Origin: Rhizobium sp. CSW-27
GTDB lineage: Bacteria > Pseudomonadota > Alphaproteobacteria > Rhizobiales > Rhizobiaceae
Reading direction: 5' to 3'
Assembly (NCBI RefSeq): GCF_018760785.1
Contig: NZ_JAHHZO010000001.1
Location: 372,001 to 436,000, forward strand
DNA: 64,000 nt
Below, piece by piece: positions 41,853 to 50,672 of this stretch. Positions within the stretch are counted from its first letter, which is position 1. Every line of letters begins with the position of its first letter. A program made the position numbers and the translations under genes. The notes under the pieces are model-generated. The model was not told where the DNA came from, ran no database searches, and saw only the letters and a program-made list of their open reading frames with translations.

Positions 41853-43313
41853 ATGAGATCCATATTGGCGGAGGGAGAGACCTGCTGGCGCTTGGCCGAG
41901 GCGGAGCGCTTTTCGGTGATCGTGGATGCCGCAGGCTTCTTCCTGTGCGCCCGGCAGGCCATGCGCAAGGCGCGCCGCTCCATCATCCTGATCGGTTGGG
42001 ATTTTGACACCCGCATCCGTCTGACCCCGCAGGAGTCGGAGCATGACGGGCCCGACCGGCTGGGCCGCTTCCTGGAACATCTGGCGCGGCAGACCCCTGA
42101 GCTGCAGATCCATATCCTCAAGTGGGATCTGGGGCTGCTCAGTTCGATGACGCGCGGCGAGACGCCGATCCACATGCTGCGCTGGATGCTGTCCCGCCAG
42201 ATCCACCTGAAGCTCGACCGGGCGCATCCGCCGCTGGCCGCCCACCACATGAAGCTTCTCGTCATCGACGATGCCATCGCCTTCTGCGGCGGGATCGACA
42301 TGACGGTCGGCCGCTGGGACACGCGCGAGCACCGCGAGCATCACCCGCTGCGCCGCTCGCCCTTCGGCCTTGCCGAACCGCCCTGGCACGATGCCACCAC
42401 CTGCGTGTCCGGCCCGGCGGCCCGGGCACTGGGCGATCTTGCCCGCGACCGCTGGCGCATGGCGACCGGGGAGGAACTGCGCCCGGTCGACAGCAGGACC
42501 GATGCCTGGCCCGAGGCCCTGGAGCCGGATCTCCGGAATGTGCCGATCGGCATTGCCCGCACCTCGCCGCGCTACCGCGACCGCCGCGAGGTGGTGGAGA
42601 GCGAGACGGCGACGCTCGCCATCATCGCCTCGGCGCGCAAAAGCCTCTACATCGAGAGCCAGTACTTTGCCTCGCGCCGCATCGCGGATGCCATGTCCCG
42701 GCGCCTTGCCGAACCGGACGGGCCGGAGATCGTCATCATCAATCCGATGAGCGCCAGCGGATGGCTGGAGGAAAAGACGATGGACACCGCCCGCGCACGG
42801 ATGATCGAGCGCGTCAAGGCCGCCGACCGCTTCGACCGTTTCCGCATCTTCTATCCCGTCAATGCTCACGGGACGGCAATCTATGTGCATGCCAAGATCA
42901 TGATCGCCGACGACCGCATCCTGAAACTCGGCTCCGCCAATCTCAACAACCGCTCGATGGGCTACGACACCGAAAGCGACGTGATCCTGGAGGCGCAGGA
43001 GGAGGATGCGGCGGTGCGCGAGAGCATCCGCCGCCGGCGCGACGATCTGCTGGCCGAACATCTGGGCGTCGAGACCGAAGCCGTGACGGCCGCCATCGGG
43101 ACTTCCGGCGGCTCGCTGCTGGAGGCGATCGCCGCCCTGTCGCGCCCGGCCGGGCGGGGCCTCAGGCCGGTGGAGCGGCGCCCCATGCGGCTGGATGACG
43201 AACTGGTGGCCGAATCCGATCTGGTCGATCCCGAACGGCCGGCCGGTGTCGGCTACCGGACATCGCGCTTTCTGCGCAACCGGTTCGGCCGGCGGCTGTT
43301 TCCCTCACGCTGA
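41853..43313 (+). CDS. Phospholipase D family protein
   Basis: 486 residues with two HKD catalytic motifs, HHMKLLVIDDAIAF (first half) and YVHAKIMIADDRILKLGS (second half), the mark of phospholipase D / cardiolipin synthase enzymes. The middle part RPSILRPG-type start (MRSILAEGETCWRLAEAERF) fits rhizobial PLD-like proteins. It may hydrolyse phosphatidylcholine, which is abundant in rhizobia, or transfer phosphatidyl groups. ATG 41853 has GGAAGAAGG upstream; ATG 41760 would add 31 residues. The next gene, exoD, starts 31 bases later. Confidence 0.88.
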   Translation: MRSILAEGETCWRLAEAERFSVIVDAAGFFLCARQAMRKARRSIILIGWDFDTRIRLTPQESEHDGPDRLGRFLEHLARQTPELQIHILKWDLGLLSSMTRGETPIHMLRWMLSRQIHLKLDRAHPPLAAHHMKLLVIDDAIAFCGGIDMTVGRWDTREHREHHPLRRSPFGLAEPPWHDATTCVSGPAARALGDLARDRWRMATGEELRPVDSRTDAWPEALEPDLRNVPIGIARTSPRYRDRREVVESETATLAIIASARKSLYIESQYFASRRIADAMSRRLAEPDGPEIVIINPMSASGWLEEKTMDTARARMIERVKAADRFDRFRIFYPVNAHGTAIYVHAKIMIADDRILKLGSANLNNRSMGYDTESDVILEAQEEDAAVRESIRRRRDDLLAEHLGVETEAVTAAIGTSGGSLLEAIAALSRPAGRGLRPVERRPMRLDDELVAESDLVDPERPAGVGYRTSRFLRNRFGRRLFPSR

Positions 43314-43344
43314 CACCGAAGCAACCTTCTGGCGGGCAAGACCC

Positions 43345-43968
43345 ATGAACGATACGCGGACGGATACCGACAGGGATGGCAAGGCACCGGAGGGGGTGCG
43401 CGAGGTACTGCAGGCGATCGCAGACCTCGGCGAGGAGCGCCGGGCGGTGAGCGTCGCCGATATTCGCGCCACCATCGGCGAACGTTCCTTCGGCCCCTTC
43501 CTGCTGGTACCGGCACTGATCGAACTCAGCCCCATCGGCGGCATTCCGGGCGTGCCGACGGCGCTGGCCCTGATCATCAGCCTGTTTGCCGTGCAGATCC
43601 TCGTGGGGCGCCGGCACCTGTGGCTGCCCCGCTTCATCGAGCGCCGGCAGATCGACGGCGACCGCCTGAAGAGCGCGATGGACAGACTGATGCCGGTGGC
43701 CCGCTTCATCGACCGCCTGCTGCGGCAGCGCCTGACCTGGCTGACGCACGCGCCCTGGCGACAGGTGGCGGCGGGCCTCTGCATTGCTCTGTGCCTCACG
43801 GTGCCGCCGCTGGAACTGGTTCCGTTTGCCAGCAGCGCGCCGACCGGCGCCATTGCCCTGTTCGGTCTTTCCCTGATGGCGCGCGACGGCCTGCTGACCG
43901 TGCTGGCCGGCTTCGTGTCGCTTGGCGCCCTCTATCTGGTCTATACGGTGGCTGCCGGCGTGGCCTGA
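43345..43968 (+). CDS. exoD: ExoD family membrane protein
   Basis: 207 residues with about four membrane helices after a cytoplasmic N-terminus. The ExoD landmarks are GERSFGPFLLVPALIELSPIG and GIPGVPTALALIISLFAVQIL, then RFIERRQIDGDRL. In Sinorhizobium exoD mutants make less exopolysaccharide and are sensitive to alkaline conditions, though the molecular role is unknown. Probably co-transcribed with the phospholipase gene 31 bases upstream. Confidence 0.9.
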   Translation: MNDTRTDTDRDGKAPEGVREVLQAIADLGEERRAVSVADIRATIGERSFGPFLLVPALIELSPIGGIPGVPTALALIISLFAVQILVGRRHLWLPRFIERRQIDGDRLKSAMDRLMPVARFIDRLLRQRLTWLTHAPWRQVAAGLCIALCLTVPPLELVPFASSAPTGAIALFGLSLMARDGLLTVLAGFVSLGALYLVYTVAAGVA

Positions 43969-44084
43969 GGCGAAGAGCAGGAGCCGTCCCCACCGGATGA
44001 ACATCCGGGGAATGCCGCTGCACACAGAGCGCGCCCCCGGCAGGAGGCGACCGCAGCCGACGGCCGCGCTTGACCTGCCCCATC

Positions 44085-44113
44085 GGGAACCCATGTAGAC
44101 GGGGTTTCCCTTT
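44085..44113 (+). terminator. Possible exoD terminator
   Basis: GGGAACCC and GGGGTTTCCC pair with one bulge, followed by TTTCC on the plus strand, 117 bases after the exoD stop. Tentative. Confidence 0.35.
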
Positions 44114-44165
44114 CCGGCGGCCCTGACCGCCACCCATCCGAAAACCCCATCCGCAAGGAGAGATC

Positions 44166-44993
44166 ATGCATACAGTCAGCGCCAATGGCGCCAACATTCC
44201 CGCCCTCGGTTTCGGCACCTTCCGCATGCCCGGCGAGGACATCCTGCGTGTGCTGCCGAAGGCGATCGAACTCGGCTTCCGCCACATCGACACCGCACAG
44301 ATCTATGGCAACGAGGCCGAGGTGGGTCAGGTGATCGCCGATTGCGGCGTGCCGCGTGACGAGATCTTCCTCACCACCAAGGTCTGGGTCGACAGGTTCG
44401 CGGCCAGGGATTTCTCCGCCTCCGTCGATGAGAGCCTCAGGAAGCTGAAGACCGATCACGTCGATCTACTGCTGCTGCACTGGCCGCAAAGTGACGTGCC
44501 TTTGGCCGAACGCATGGAAAGCCTCAACGCCGTGAAGACGGCCGGCAAGGTGAAGCATATCGGCATTTCCAACTTCAACATCGCGATGATGAACGAGGCG
44601 GCGAGCCTCTCGGACGCGCCGATCGCCACCAACCAGGTGGAGTACCACCCTTATCTCGACCAGTCGAAGCTGCTGGATGCCGCCCGCGCCAAGGGCATTT
44701 CGCTGACGGCCTATTACCTGATGGCCGATGGCAGGGTGCCGAAGGATCCGGTGCTGCAGGACATTGCCGCCCGCCACGGCAAGACCGCCGCCCAGGTGGT
44801 GCTGCGCTGGGCCGTGCAGCAGGACGGCGTGATCGCACTGTCGAAGACGGCCACCGAAAGCCGCCTGAAGGAAAACTTCGACGTGTTCGACTTTGCGCTG
44901 TCGGCGGACGAGATGCAGGCGATCCACGCGCTGGCCAAGCCCGATGGCCGCATCGTCAACCCCGGCCACCTGCGCCCGCCGCACTGGGATTGA
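44166..44993 (+). CDS. Aldo/keto reductase
   Basis: 275 residues, NADPH-dependent (beta/alpha)8 barrel. The catalytic tetrad is visible: Asp and Tyr in GFRHIDTAQIYGNEAEVG, Lys in IFLTTKVWVD and His in HVDLLLLHWPQ. The group is close to 2,5-diketo-D-gluconate reductases (DkgA/DkgB-like) that reduce small carbonyls. AAGGAG precedes the ATG at 44166. It stands alone. Confidence 0.92.
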   Translation: MHTVSANGANIPALGFGTFRMPGEDILRVLPKAIELGFRHIDTAQIYGNEAEVGQVIADCGVPRDEIFLTTKVWVDRFAARDFSASVDESLRKLKTDHVDLLLLHWPQSDVPLAERMESLNAVKTAGKVKHIGISNFNIAMMNEAASLSDAPIATNQVEYHPYLDQSKLLDAARAKGISLTAYYLMADGRVPKDPVLQDIAARHGKTAAQVVLRWAVQQDGVIALSKTATESRLKENFDVFDFALSADEMQAIHALAKPDGRIVNPGHLRPPHWD

Positions 44994-45044
44994 CTTGATC
45001 GGCTACGCACCCGCCAGCAGCGTCCCTCTGGCGGGTCTCAACCT

Positions 45045-45632
45045 TCAGTGGCGCAGCATGTAGACCGCATAGACGCCGATCAGCGCGGTGGCGGCCAGGG
45101 CGGTGATCAGCTTCAGGCGCTTCTCGATGAAATGGCGCATGTCCTCGCCATAGGTGTTGAGCAGCCATGCCAGCGCGAAGAAGCGGGCGCCGCGGGCGAT
45201 GATGGCCGACAGGATGAACAGGCCGAGATTGAAGTTGGCGACGCCGGACAGGATCGTCACCACCTTGATCGGCGGCAGATGGGCAAGGCCGGAGGTGACG
45301 AGCAGAAGCAGGATCGTCTTCCAGTCGACGGAAGCGGCAAGGCTGTCGAAGGTGTCGAGCTTGCCGTAGAAGGCCAGCACCGGCCTTGCCACCGCCTCGA
45401 AGGCATAATGGCCGATGGCCCAGCCGAGGATGCCGCCGATGACCGAGGCCGTGGTGGCAATCGCCGCATAGAGATAGGCGCGGCGCGGACGCGCCAGCAC
45501 CATGGGAATGAACAGCACATCGGCCGGCACGAGGAAGAAGGAGCTTTCCACGAAGGCGATGACGGCCAGCCACCAGGCGGCAGCCTTGCGCGCGGCAAGC
45601 GCCATGGTCCAGGCGTAGAGATTGCGAAGCAT
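45045..45632 (-). CDS. YqaA family (SNARE-associated/DedA-like) membrane protein
   Basis: 195 residues with five to six helices. The YqaA branch of the DedA/VTT superfamily is indicated by [21 protein letters not shown] and [21 protein letters not shown]. DedA relatives move lipids or keep the proton gradient; YqaA itself has no assigned task. ATG 45632 is chosen over TTG 45638. Confidence 0.87.
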   Translation of the reverse strand: MLRNLYAWTMALAARKAAAWWLAVIAFVESSFFLVPADVLFIPMVLARPRRAYLYAAIATTASVIGGILGWAIGHYAFEAVARPVLAFYGKLDTFDSLAASVDWKTILLLLVTSGLAHLPPIKVVTILSGVANFNLGLFILSAIIARGARFFALAWLLNTYGEDMRHFIEKRLKLITALAATALIGVYAVYMLRH

Positions 45633-45742
45633 CGGCAAAATATCCCCAGATGGAAACGATCAGGTCATGCAAAAGGCATAGGCAGCCATGGCTGCCAGAT
45701 CGGGGATATCCTTCGCCTCGGCCACATGCAAGGTGCCGCGGC

Positions 45743-46219
45743 TCAGGGCCGGCCGGAATCCAGCCGCTCCCCCGCCGCGACCAGCTTGAGCTTCAGATCC
45801 TGCAGCCGGTCGCGTAGCGAGACGATCTCATCGAGCCCGCAGCCGGTGGCGCCGGCAATGGCGGCGGTCACGCTTGCGGCATCCGCCTCGAGCGCCCTGC
45901 CCTTCTCCGTCAGCGTGATGTTGACCTGCCGCTCGTCGCTGCGGGCGCGGGTGCGGGTGACGAGGCCCGCCTGCTCAAGCCGCTTCAGGAGCGGCGAGAG
46001 CGTGCCGGAATCGAGGCCCAGCGCCTCGCCGAGCCCCTTCACCGGCTGGCCATCCCTTTCCCAGAGGCTGATCATCACCAGATATTGCGGATAGGTGAGG
46101 CCGAGCGGCTCCAACAGCGGCTTGTAGGCGCGCGAGAAGGCGTGTGCTGCGCCATAAAGCGCAAAGCACAGCATCTGGTCCAGCCGGATCGTTTCGCCGG
46201 TTTGATCGTTGTCTGACAT
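45743..46219 (-). CDS. ohrR: Organic hydroperoxide regulator OhrR (2-Cys)
   Basis: 158 residues, MarR family. The peroxide-sensing cysteine is C18 in [16 protein letters not shown], and C127 near the C-terminus gives the two-cysteine type that forms an intermolecular disulfide, as in Xanthomonas OhrR. The winged HTH ([33 protein letters not shown]) is standard. It is divergent from ohr with an operator between. ATG 46219 is chosen; ATG 46237 would add six residues. Confidence 0.93.
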   Translation of the reverse strand: MSDNDQTGETIRLDQMLCFALYGAAHAFSRAYKPLLEPLGLTYPQYLVMISLWERDGQPVKGLGEALGLDSGTLSPLLKRLEQAGLVTRTRARSDERQVNITLTEKGRALEADAASVTAAIAGATGCGLDEIVSLRDRLQDLKLKLVAAGERLDSGRP

Positions 46220-46307
46220 GGCGGGTCCTGACTTCATCGCGCATCGCTCTAGTTTTTCCATTGTCGCAGGCTTGACGCCGGACTTCAATGCGCATAAATG
46301 TATTGCA

Positions 46308-46322
46308 CGCAATTTAATTGCG
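46308..46322. promoter_or_regulatory. OhrR operator
   Basis: CGCAATT-T-AATTGCG is a perfect palindrome 89 bases before the ohrR start and 84 bases before ohr. It has the AATT-N-AATT core of OhrR boxes. Confidence 0.75.
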
Positions 46323-46405
46323 CAATACGGAATTCAGGCCGATGCGATCTCGGCCGCCGCAGACACCCGCAAACGTCAACAAGACCTCAACCCAAGGAGA
46401 CGATC

Positions 46406-46828
46406 ATGGCCATTCTCTACACCACCAAGGCATCCGCCACCGGCGGCCGCGCCGGCCGCGCCCATTCGGAAAACGGCGTTCTCGACGTCACGCTGACGGT
46501 TCCGAAGGAACTGGGCGGCGATGGCGCCACCGGCACCAACCCCGAACAGCTGTTTGCGGCGGGCTATTCCGCCTGCTTCCTCGGCGCGCTGAAGAACGTT
46601 GCCGGCAAGGCCAAGGTGAAGATCCCGGAAGACACCACGGTCACCGCAACCGTCGGCATCGGCCCGCGCGATGACGGCACCGGCTTCGGCATCGAAGTCT
46701 CGCTGCTGGTCAACATCCCCGGTCTCGACAAGGCGCAAGCGGAAGATCTGGTCGCCAAGGCCCACATCGTGTGCCCCTACAGCCACGCCATGCGCACCTC
46801 GACAGAGGTTCCGGTCTCGGTGGCCTGA
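46406..46828 (+). CDS. ohr: Organic hydroperoxide resistance protein Ohr
   Basis: 140 residues, the standard Ohr length. It reduces fatty acid and alkyl hydroperoxides using lipoyl proteins. The two redox cysteines are C57 (AAGYSACFLGAL) and C123 (AHIVCPYSHAMR), with Arg18 and Glu49 of the active site in place. AAGGAG lies before the ATG. Adjacent, divergent ohrR and the operator complete the usual peroxide-response unit. Confidence 0.97.
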   Translation: MAILYTTKASATGGRAGRAHSENGVLDVTLTVPKELGGDGATGTNPEQLFAAGYSACFLGALKNVAGKAKVKIPEDTTVTATVGIGPRDDGTGFGIEVSLLVNIPGLDKAQAEDLVAKAHIVCPYSHAMRTSTEVPVSVA

Positions 46829-46851
46829 ACCATCGGACAGGGACGAAACGG

Positions 46852-46879
46852 AAAGGGTCGCGCAAGCGGCCCTTTCATT
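46852..46879 (+). terminator. ohr terminator
   Basis: AAAGGG-T-CGC and GCG-G-CCCTTT pair around the loop GCAA, followed by CATTT, 23 bases after the ohr stop. Good intrinsic terminator. Confidence 0.75.
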
Positions 46880-46924
46880 TGACGGGTTCCATGCTATATT
46901 CTTTCGCATGAAAGGATGATGTCC

Positions 46925-47308
46925 ATGAACATGCATTCCCCCTCCCGAGCCGATCCCGCCGCGGAAGGCGCGGTGGTCAGCAAGGCCGTGATGAAGGCGG
47001 CGGAGCGGCTCGGCATCAGCGGCCGGGCGCTTGGCGGCATCCTCGGCCTGTCCGAAGCCTCCGTCTCGCGCCTTAAGCGGGCCGAACTGACGCTATCGCC
47101 CGGCGAAAAGAGTTTCGAACTCGCGCTCCTGTTCATTCGGCTGTTCCGCTCGCTCGATGCGATCACCGGCGGTGACGAGACGGTGGCAAAGGCCTGGCTG
47201 CGCAACGAAAACACCGCGCTCGGCGGCATTCCGCTGGACAAGATCATCACCATTGCAGGCCTCATCGATGTCCTTGCCTATCTGGACGCCCGACGCGCTC
47301 TCGTCTGA
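46925..47308 (+). CDS. Xre/MbcA/ParS-type antitoxin
   Basis: 127 residues. The N-terminal HTH (AAERLGISGRALGGILGLSE, ASVSRLKR) and the C-terminal DUF2384-like toxin-binding part (SLDAITGGDETVAKAWLRNE, NTALGGIPLDKIITIAGLID, VLAYLDARRALV) are typical of antitoxins of the RES toxin family. Start 46925 suits AAAGG upstream; 46916 is possible. Its 3' end overlaps the toxin gene by 41 bases. Confidence 0.9.
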   Translation: MNMHSPSRADPAAEGAVVSKAVMKAAERLGISGRALGGILGLSEASVSRLKRAELTLSPGEKSFELALLFIRLFRSLDAITGGDETVAKAWLRNENTALGGIPLDKIITIAGLIDVLAYLDARRALV

Positions 47309-48056
47309 GATCCTGCCCGTTCGCGGCGCGTTCTGGCGGCTGGTGGAGGCGCAGCATCAGGTTTCAACCATGAAGCTGGTGGAGACCAGCGAGGAGCAGG
47401 CGCTGCTCGAAACGCTGCTGGACGAGACCAAGCCGCAGCTGCCGCCCGAGGCGCGCGGGCTGGATTATCTGCTCGCCACCCCCTTCCGCTATGGCGCAGC
47501 CTATCCGCATGGCTCCCGCTTTCGCCGGGCCGGCAGAACGCCGGGCGTCTTCTATGCCGCGGCCAGCGTGGCCACCGCGGTTGCCGAAATGGCCTTCTAC
47601 CGGCTGCTGTTCTTCACGGAATCGCCCGCCACAGCCCTTCCCGCCAACCCGGCGGATTACACCGCCTTTGCCGTCAGCATCGCAACCGAGCGCGGCCTCG
47701 ATCTCACCCGCCCGCCGCTGTCGCGCAATCGCGAGGCCTTTGAGCATCCGACGGATTACGCGGCCTGCCAGGCGCTGGCCGAGACGGCGCGAACAGCCTC
47801 GATCGACGCCATTCTCTATCGCTCGATCCGCGACCCCGCACGCGGCATGAACATCGCGCTTCTCAACGCGCGCGGCTTTGCGCAACGCGAACCGACGGAA
47901 CGCCAGAGCTGGCGCATCCATCTCTCGGCCGGGCATGTGCAGGCGCTGTGCGATTTTCCACGCCACAGGCTGGGTTTTTCGCTGGCGGATTTTGCCGCCG
48001 ACCCGCGCCTTGCGGCGCGGTTCGACATCAGCGGATCGACCCCAGATCGGCCCTGA
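47268..48056 (+). CDS. RES domain toxin
   Basis: 262 residues, RES family. Conserved residues are seen in LLATPFRYGAAYPHGSRFRR (Arg), ATAVAEMAFYRL (Glu) and DAILYRSIRDPARGMNIALL (Ser). RES toxins such as MbcT degrade NAD+ or ADP-ribosylate a host protein. The gene overlaps its antitoxin by 41 bases in another frame, an unusually long overlap, and overlaps the convergent MarR gene by 29 bases at its 3' end. Confidence 0.88.
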   Translation: MSLPIWTPDALSSEILPVRGAFWRLVEAQHQVSTMKLVETSEEQALLETLLDETKPQLPPEARGLDYLLATPFRYGAAYPHGSRFRRAGRTPGVFYAAASVATAVAEMAFYRLLFFTESPATALPANPADYTAFAVSIATERGLDLTRPPLSRNREAFEHPTDYAACQALAETARTASIDAILYRSIRDPARGMNIALLNARGFAQREPTERQSWRIHLSAGHVQALCDFPRHRLGFSLADFAADPRLAARFDISGSTPDRP

Positions 48057-48474
48057 GGCGCTGGGGACCACCCTCTCCGAGCAGGTCGTCGACTGCGGCA
48101 TGGGTGTCGCGCCAGACCGGCACGGCGCGCGCAAGAAGCGCCGCGCCCTCCGGCGTCAGCTTCAGCAGGCGGCTGCGGGCATCCTTCGGGTCGGCCACGC
48201 TTTCCAGAAGGCCGCGCCGCTGCAGCGGCTTCAGCGCCGCCGTCAGCGTGGTGCGATCCATGTCGAGCAGCTGCGCGACCGAGCCCATCGTGGCGGGCTG
48301 CGGCCGGTTCAGCGACATCAGCAGGGAAAACTGGCCATTGGTCAGGCCGAGCGGCCTCAGCGCCATATCGAAGCGGCGCGCCAGCGCGCGGGCCGCGCGC
48401 TGCACATGCAGGCACAGGCAGGTATCGCGCACCTCCAGCGTAACCGAAAAGGGAATCACATTTTCATTTGACAT
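48028..48474 (-). CDS. MarR family repressor of the DUF899 cluster
   Basis: 148 residues. Winged HTH of MarR type (LTNGQFSLLMSLNR, LDMDRTTLTAALKPLQRRGL, DARSRLLKLTPEG). Cys19 and Cys21 in DTCLCLH at the N-terminus might sense oxidants, as in OhrR-like members, but this is an inference. It is divergent from the DUF899 gene and the perfect 18-bp palindrome at 48483 lies just upstream of its start. Confidence 0.87.
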   Translation of the reverse strand: MSNENVIPFSVTLEVRDTCLCLHVQRAARALARRFDMALRPLGLTNGQFSLLMSLNRPQPATMGSVAQLLDMDRTTLTAALKPLQRRGLLESVADPKDARSRLLKLTPEGAALLARAVPVWRDTHAAVDDLLGEGGPQRLRADLGSIR

Positions 48475-48482
48475 GCCTTATA

Positions 48483-48500
48483 TACGTTGATATCAACGTA
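48483..48500. promoter_or_regulatory. Perfect 18-bp palindrome, MarR operator
   Basis: TACGTTGATATCAACGTA is exactly self-complementary, ends 9 bases before the MarR start and lies 34 bases before the DUF899 start. MarR dimers bind such 16-20-bp palindromes, so this probably represses both genes. Confidence 0.8.
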
Positions 48501-48533
48501 ATTGTCAAGATCAACGCCATCGGGAGGATGAAG

Positions 48534-49277
48534 ATGGTCGGGAATGCGATGGAGCATGCCGTGGTCTCGCGGGAGGAATGGCTTGCAGCCCGCCAGGCGC
48601 TGCTCGTCAGGGAAAAGGAAATGACACGGCTGCGCGATCAGGTGAACCGCGAGCGGCTGGCCCTGCCCTGGGTGAAGGTGGAGAAGGACTATCGCTTCCA
48701 CACGCCATCAGGCGAACAATCGCTGTCCGAGCTGTTTGACGGCCGCAGCCAGCTGATTGTCTACCATTTCATGTTCGGCCCGGACTGGGAGGCCGGCTGC
48801 CCCGGCTGCTCCTTCCTCGCCGACCATCTGGATGGCACGCTGCCGCATCTCAATCATCACGATGTGACACTCGTCTGCGTGTCACGCGCACCGCTCGACA
48901 AGATCGAGGCCTACAGGCGCCGCATGGGCTGGCGCTTTCCCTGGGTCTCCTCCTTCGGCAGCGATTTCAACTTCGATTTCGGCGTCTCCTTCACGCGTGA
49001 ACAGCTGGCGGAGGGCTCCGTCTTCTACAATTTCCGCGACACGCCGAGCGCCAAGGCGCATGACGAGCTGCCCGGTCAATCCGCCTTCTTCAAGGACGGG
49101 CAGAACCAGATCTTCCACACCTATTCCTCCTATGCCCGCGGCGGCGAGGAGATGCTGGCCACGATGATGATCCTCGATCAGGCGCCGCTCGGGCGCAATG
49201 AAAGCGGGACCATGGATTTCATCCGCCGCCACGACGAATACGAGGATCAGCCGAAGGCCAATGGCTGCTGCCACTGA
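48534..49277 (+). CDS. DUF899 thioredoxin-like protein
   Basis: 247 residues. DUF899 proteins have a thioredoxin-like fold; the active-site-like CPGCSFLADHLDG is at residue ~86-98, after WVKVEKDYRFHTPSGEQSLS and HFMFGPDWEAG. They are often redox or stress proteins of unknown reaction. A CCH end might bind metal. ATG 48534 has GGGAGG six bases upstream. It heads a three-gene run with DUF1579 and VOC genes under the MarR repressor. Confidence 0.88.
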   Translation: MVGNAMEHAVVSREEWLAARQALLVREKEMTRLRDQVNRERLALPWVKVEKDYRFHTPSGEQSLSELFDGRSQLIVYHFMFGPDWEAGCPGCSFLADHLDGTLPHLNHHDVTLVCVSRAPLDKIEAYRRRMGWRFPWVSSFGSDFNFDFGVSFTREQLAEGSVFYNFRDTPSAKAHDELPGQSAFFKDGQNQIFHTYSSYARGGEEMLATMMILDQAPLGRNESGTMDFIRRHDEYEDQPKANGCCH

Positions 49278-49320
49278 GCCCGCCCCTGAGACATGACGCA
49301 CCAACCGGAGGGAAAAGCCC

Positions 49321-49794
49321 ATGGACATGCCCATGCCGCAACCGCGTGCCGAGCACGCCTTCCTGCAAAGGCTCGTCGGCCGCTGGCGGGTTTCGGCCGC
49401 CGACATGAGCGACGGCGGCGACTGGATCGAGGAGGTGCGCTCGCTGTCCGGCATCTGGTTCGTGGCGGAAGGCCGCGGCAACATGCCGAACGGCGCGCCT
49501 GCCACCACGCTGCTGACACTTGGCCATAACGGCGCGACCGGCCGTTATCTCGGCAGCTGGATCGGCACGATGATGGAGCACATGTGGGTCTATGACGGAG
49601 ACCTCTCCGAGGACGGCTCGACGCTCAGCCTCTACACGACAGGCCCGAGCTTTTCCGATCCGACCGTCACACAGGCGTATCGCGAACAGATCATCTTCAC
49701 CGGCGAGGACACCCGCATCTTCACCTCCAGCGCCGGCCAGCCGGATGGTGGCTGGCACACCTTCATGCGCGCCGATTACCGGCGCCTTGCCTGA
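49321..49794 (+). CDS. DUF1579 family protein
   Basis: 157 residues. The lipocalin-like DUF1579 pattern is seen in HAFLQRLVGRWRVSAADMSD, EEVRSLSGIWFVAEGRGNMP, and GSWIGTMMEHMWVYDG. These small proteins probably bind a ligand or act as YybF-type stress factors. It follows DUF899 by 43 bases with a GGAGG site. Function unknown. Confidence 0.85.
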   Translation: MDMPMPQPRAEHAFLQRLVGRWRVSAADMSDGGDWIEEVRSLSGIWFVAEGRGNMPNGAPATTLLTLGHNGATGRYLGSWIGTMMEHMWVYDGDLSEDGSTLSLYTTGPSFSDPTVTQAYREQIIFTGEDTRIFTSSAGQPDGGWHTFMRADYRRLA

Positions 49795-49855
49795 ACGCAT
49801 TGCCCGGCGGGCGTTCGCCCCGCATCTCACCGGAACCATCGCAAAAGGATCGCCC

Positions 49856-50650
49856 ATGCCCTCTCCCACCCACGGCACCTTCATCTGGTGCGAGCTGATG
49901 ACCACCGACATGGACAAGGCCGCCGCCTTCTACACCGCCGTGACCGGCTGGACGACGAAGACCATGCCGATGCCCGGCATGGAGGGCGAAGATTACGGCA
50001 TTTTCGACACCCGGGCCGGTGACGCGGATTGCGGGGTTGCGGGTTACATGATCCTGCCGCCGGAAATGGAGGGCCAGATCCCGCCGAACTGGACGGGCTA
50101 TGTCGGCGTAGACGACGTGGAGGAGACGGTGCGCCAGGTGGTGGCCGAGGGCGGATCGATCCGCAAGGAGCCCTTCGACGTGCCGTGCGTCGGCCGCATG
50201 GCGGTGGTGGCCGATCCGCATGGCGCGGTTCTGTGCATCATGACGCCCGTTTCGATGGACAATCCGCCGCCGATGGCTGCCCCCGGCAGCCCCGGCACCT
50301 TCGGCTGGAACGAGCTTTACGCCAATGACGGGCGCGAGGCGTTCGCCTTCTACGAAAAGCTGTTCGGATGGACGCTGGACCAGGCCATGCCGATGGGGGA
50401 CATGGGCGATTATCTGATCTTTGCCCATCACGGCCGGCAGATCGGCGGCATGATGACGCGGCCGCAAAGCGTGCCGGTGGCCTGCTGGTCCTATTACATC
50501 ACCGTGCCCTCGATCGGCGCGGCCATCGAGCGGATCAGGGCCGGCGGCGGCACCGTGGTGTTCGGCCCGCAGGAGGTGCCGGGCGGCAGCCAGATCGTGC
50601 AGGCCACCGACCCGCAGGGCGCCTATTTCGCGCTGGTGGGCGGCGCCTGA
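49856..50650 (+). CDS. VOC family protein, two glyoxalase-like domains
   Basis: 264 residues made of two similar halves (HGTFIWCELMTTDMDKAAAF and GTFGWNELYANDGREAFAF), each ending in a strand such as PHGAVLCIM / PQGAYFALVG. Both halves are of the VOC/glyoxalase-like type found in hydroxylase-associated proteins; metal ligands are only partly kept. The third gene of the DUF899 cluster, so probably also induced by the MarR ligand. Confidence 0.85.
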   Translation: MPSPTHGTFIWCELMTTDMDKAAAFYTAVTGWTTKTMPMPGMEGEDYGIFDTRAGDADCGVAGYMILPPEMEGQIPPNWTGYVGVDDVEETVRQVVAEGGSIRKEPFDVPCVGRMAVVADPHGAVLCIMTPVSMDNPPPMAAPGSPGTFGWNELYANDGREAFAFYEKLFGWTLDQAMPMGDMGDYLIFAHHGRQIGGMMTRPQSVPVACWSYYITVPSIGAAIERIRAGGGTVVFGPQEVPGGSQIVQATDPQGAYFALVGGA

Positions 50651-50672
50651 GACGAGACGCCCCGGATGCGTG

